Positions 62,468 to 64,000 of a DNA stretch of 64,000 bases are shown here, one piece after another. Position numbers and translations under genes: made by a program. Below the pieces are notes generated by a model that ran no database searches, was not told the origin of the DNA, and was given only the letters and a program-made list of their open reading frames with translations. The stretch is from Bifidobacterium moukalabense DSM 27321 (lineage in GTDB: Bacteria; Actinomycetota; Actinomycetes; Actinomycetales; Bifidobacteriaceae): the NCBI RefSeq assembly GCF_000522505.1, contig NZ_AZMV01000004.1:124001-188000 (forward strand), read 5' to 3'. How positions within the stretch are numbered: the stretch's first letter is position 1; the number at the start of each line of letters is the position of its first letter.

Positions 62468-64000
62468 GTGGGCCAGCAGCACAACCAGCCCGGTTTCACC
62501 GATCAGTCGCTGATCCGCAATTTCTGCATCATCGCGCATATCGATCACGGCAAGTCGACGGTGGCGGACCGCATTCTGCAGCTGAGCGGCATCGTGCCGG
62601 AACGTGAGATGCGCGATCGATTCCTCGATCGCATGGACATCGAGCAGGAGCGCGGCATCACCATCAAATCGCAGGCCGTGCGCGTGCCATGGGCCTTCGA
62701 CGGTACCGAGTACACGCTGGGCATGATCGACACCCCGGGCCACGTCGATTTCACCTACGAGGTCTCTCGCGCGTTGGCCGCATGCGAGGGTGCCGTACTG
62801 CTCGTCGACGCCACGCAGGGCATCGAAGCGCAGACGTTGTCCAATCTGTACATGGCCATCGACCATGATCTGGCCATCATTCCGGTGTTGAACAAAATCG
62901 ACCTGCCGAGCGCCGAACCCGACAAGCATGCCGAAGAGATCGCCGGACTGATCGGCTGCGATTCATCCGATGTGCTGCGCGTCTCCGGCAAGACCGGCGA
63001 GGGCGTGGCCGAGTTGCTTGACCGCATCGTCACCGATATACCGGCCCCGAAGGGGAATCCGGACGCTCCTGCCCGCGCGCTGATCTTCGACTCCGTCTAC
63101 GACTCCTACCGTGGCATCGTCACGTATATCCGTATGGTCGATGGCGAGCTGCATTCCCGTGAGAAGCTGCACATGATGGGTATCGGCATGACCCACGATC
63201 CGATCGAAATCGGCGTGATCAGCCCCGATATGATGCCGACCAAGGCCCTTGGCGCCGGGGAGGTCGGCTACGTGATCACCGGCGCCAAGGACGTCAGCCA
63301 GTCCAAGGTCGGCGACACCATCACCTCCGCAGCGAACCCGGCCACCGAACCGCTGGAAGGCTACCGCGATCCGCAGCCGATGGTCTATGCCGGTCTGTTC
63401 CCCATCGATAACGCCCAGTTCCCGGAACTGCGTGAGGCACTCGACAAGCTCAAGCTCAACGATGCGGCCCTCATCTATGAGCCGGAGACCTCCGTGGCCC
63501 TGGGGTTCGGCTTCCGCTGCGGCTTCCTCGGCCTGCTCCACATGGAAATCGTGACCGAACGATTGAGCCGTGAATTCAACCTCGATCTGATCTCCACCGC
63601 GCCGAACGTGCCGTATGAAGTCACCGCCGAAGACGGCAGCGTGCACCGCGTGACCAATCCGAGCGAATTCCCGGATGGCAAGATCAAGAGGATCGTCGAA
63701 CCGATGGTCGCCGCCGACATCATCACACCGAAGGAGTTCATCGGTGCCGTGATGGACCTGTGCCAGGACCATCGTGGCCAGATGGGCACCATGGAATATA
63801 TTTCCGCCGATCGTGTGGAGATGCATTACCGTATTCCGCTCGCCGAAATCGTGTTTGACTTCTTCGACCAGTTGAAGAGCCGCACCAAGGGCTACGCTTC
63901 GCTTGATTACCATGAGGACGGCGAGCAGGCCGCCGATCTGGTGAAGGTCGATATCCTCATCCAGGGCGAGAAGGTCGACGCCTTCAGCGCCATCGTGCAC
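62468..64000 (+). CDS. lepA: Elongation factor 4 (LepA), C-terminally cut by window end
   Basis: The first 511 residues of a ribosome-associated GTPase. The G domain has [14 protein letters not shown], the switch [29 protein letters not shown] and [12 protein letters not shown]. Domain II follows, and the EF4-specific part has [21 protein letters not shown] and [17 protein letters not shown]. The start is GTG at 62468 after AGGAGGAGG. The frame is open to the last base of the window, so roughly the final hundred residues lie outside. Confidence 0.95.
   Translation, partial: MGQQHNQPGFTDQSLIRNFCIIAHIDHGKSTVADRILQLSGIVPEREMRDRFLDRMDIEQERGITIKSQAVRVPWAFDGTEYTLGMIDTPGHVDFTYEVSRALAACEGAVLLVDATQGIEAQTLSNLYMAIDHDLAIIPVLNKIDLPSAEPDKHAEEIAGLIGCDSSDVLRVSGKTGEGVAELLDRIVTDIPAPKGNPDAPARALIFDSVYDSYRGIVTYIRMVDGELHSREKLHMMGIGMTHDPIEIGVISPDMMPTKALGAGEVGYVITGAKDVSQSKVGDTITSAANPATEPLEGYRDPQPMVYAGLFPIDNAQFPELREALDKLKLNDAALIYEPETSVALGFGFRCGFLGLLHMEIVTERLSREFNLDLISTAPNVPYEVTAEDGSVHRVTNPSEFPDGKIKRIVEPMVAADIITPKEFIGAVMDLCQDHRGQMGTMEYISADRVEMHYRIPLAEIVFDFFDQLKSRTKGYASLDYHEDGEQAADLVKVDILIQGEKVDAFSAIVH

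Noticed and set aside
1-64000. CRISPR arrays, insertion sequences, integrases
   Set aside because: No spaced direct repeats, transposase or recombinase reading frames were seen; the only tandem repeats are the coding ones in the amylopullulanase linker.

Overview
The window reads as a single stretch of a Bifidobacterium chromosome, most like the adolescentis/catenulatum/kashiwanohense side of the genus. The pointers are high GC, a fused shikimate kinase/dehydroquinate synthase gene, a cell-wall-anchored amylopullulanase, a SUF-only Fe-S system, LacI-controlled sugar genes, GTG starts and stem-loop terminators. The species call is inference. No insertion sequence, prophage or CRISPR array was seen. 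Both ends are cut: a permease tail opens the window and lepA runs off the right end.

Left third (1-25.7 kb), mostly housekeeping: ABC exporter genes, rpsD, a holin-like membrane protein, a histidine phosphatase, then two small membrane proteins-alaS-ruvX-mltG-(broken prepilin peptidase)-aroC-aroKB-aroQ. The large extracellular amylopullulanase gene follows. It is split by a frameshift into a secreted amylase half and a pullulanase half that carries the wall anchor. After it come pyrG and a complete sufB-D-C-S-U operon with a sufT-like gene.

Middle third (25.7-46 kb): glgC, an rRNA/tRNA-type methyltransferase and tRNA-Leu(GAG) on the minus strand; rsmE-HIT-phoH-ybeY-corC/hlyC-era on the plus strand; a minus-strand acyl-CoA synthetase; the three-gene proton-translocating transhydrogenase; an MFS transporter with a TetR regulator that share a 17-bp operator; and a GH31 glucosidase/xylosidase-LacI-MATE cluster headed by two overlapping perfect or near-perfect LacI-type operators.

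Right third (46-64 kb): aldo/keto reductase, cupin, a paired fluoride channel, and then the most interesting locus (48.86-54.96 kb). It has a divergent PucR-type regulator, a class-III aminotransferase, a cytidylate-kinase-like protein, and one 890-residue polypeptide that joins an APC amino-acid permease to an iron-type alcohol dehydrogenase. Together these form an import-transaminate-reduce module. By analogy with work I recall on Bifidobacterium kashiwanohense Toa and TauF, it would use taurine (or another omega-amine) as a nitrogen source and release the alcohol (isethionate). A LysE exporter, an AraC regulator, a GNAT, a membrane hydrolase, bL25, ilvE, a TRIC channel, rpsT and lepA complete the window.
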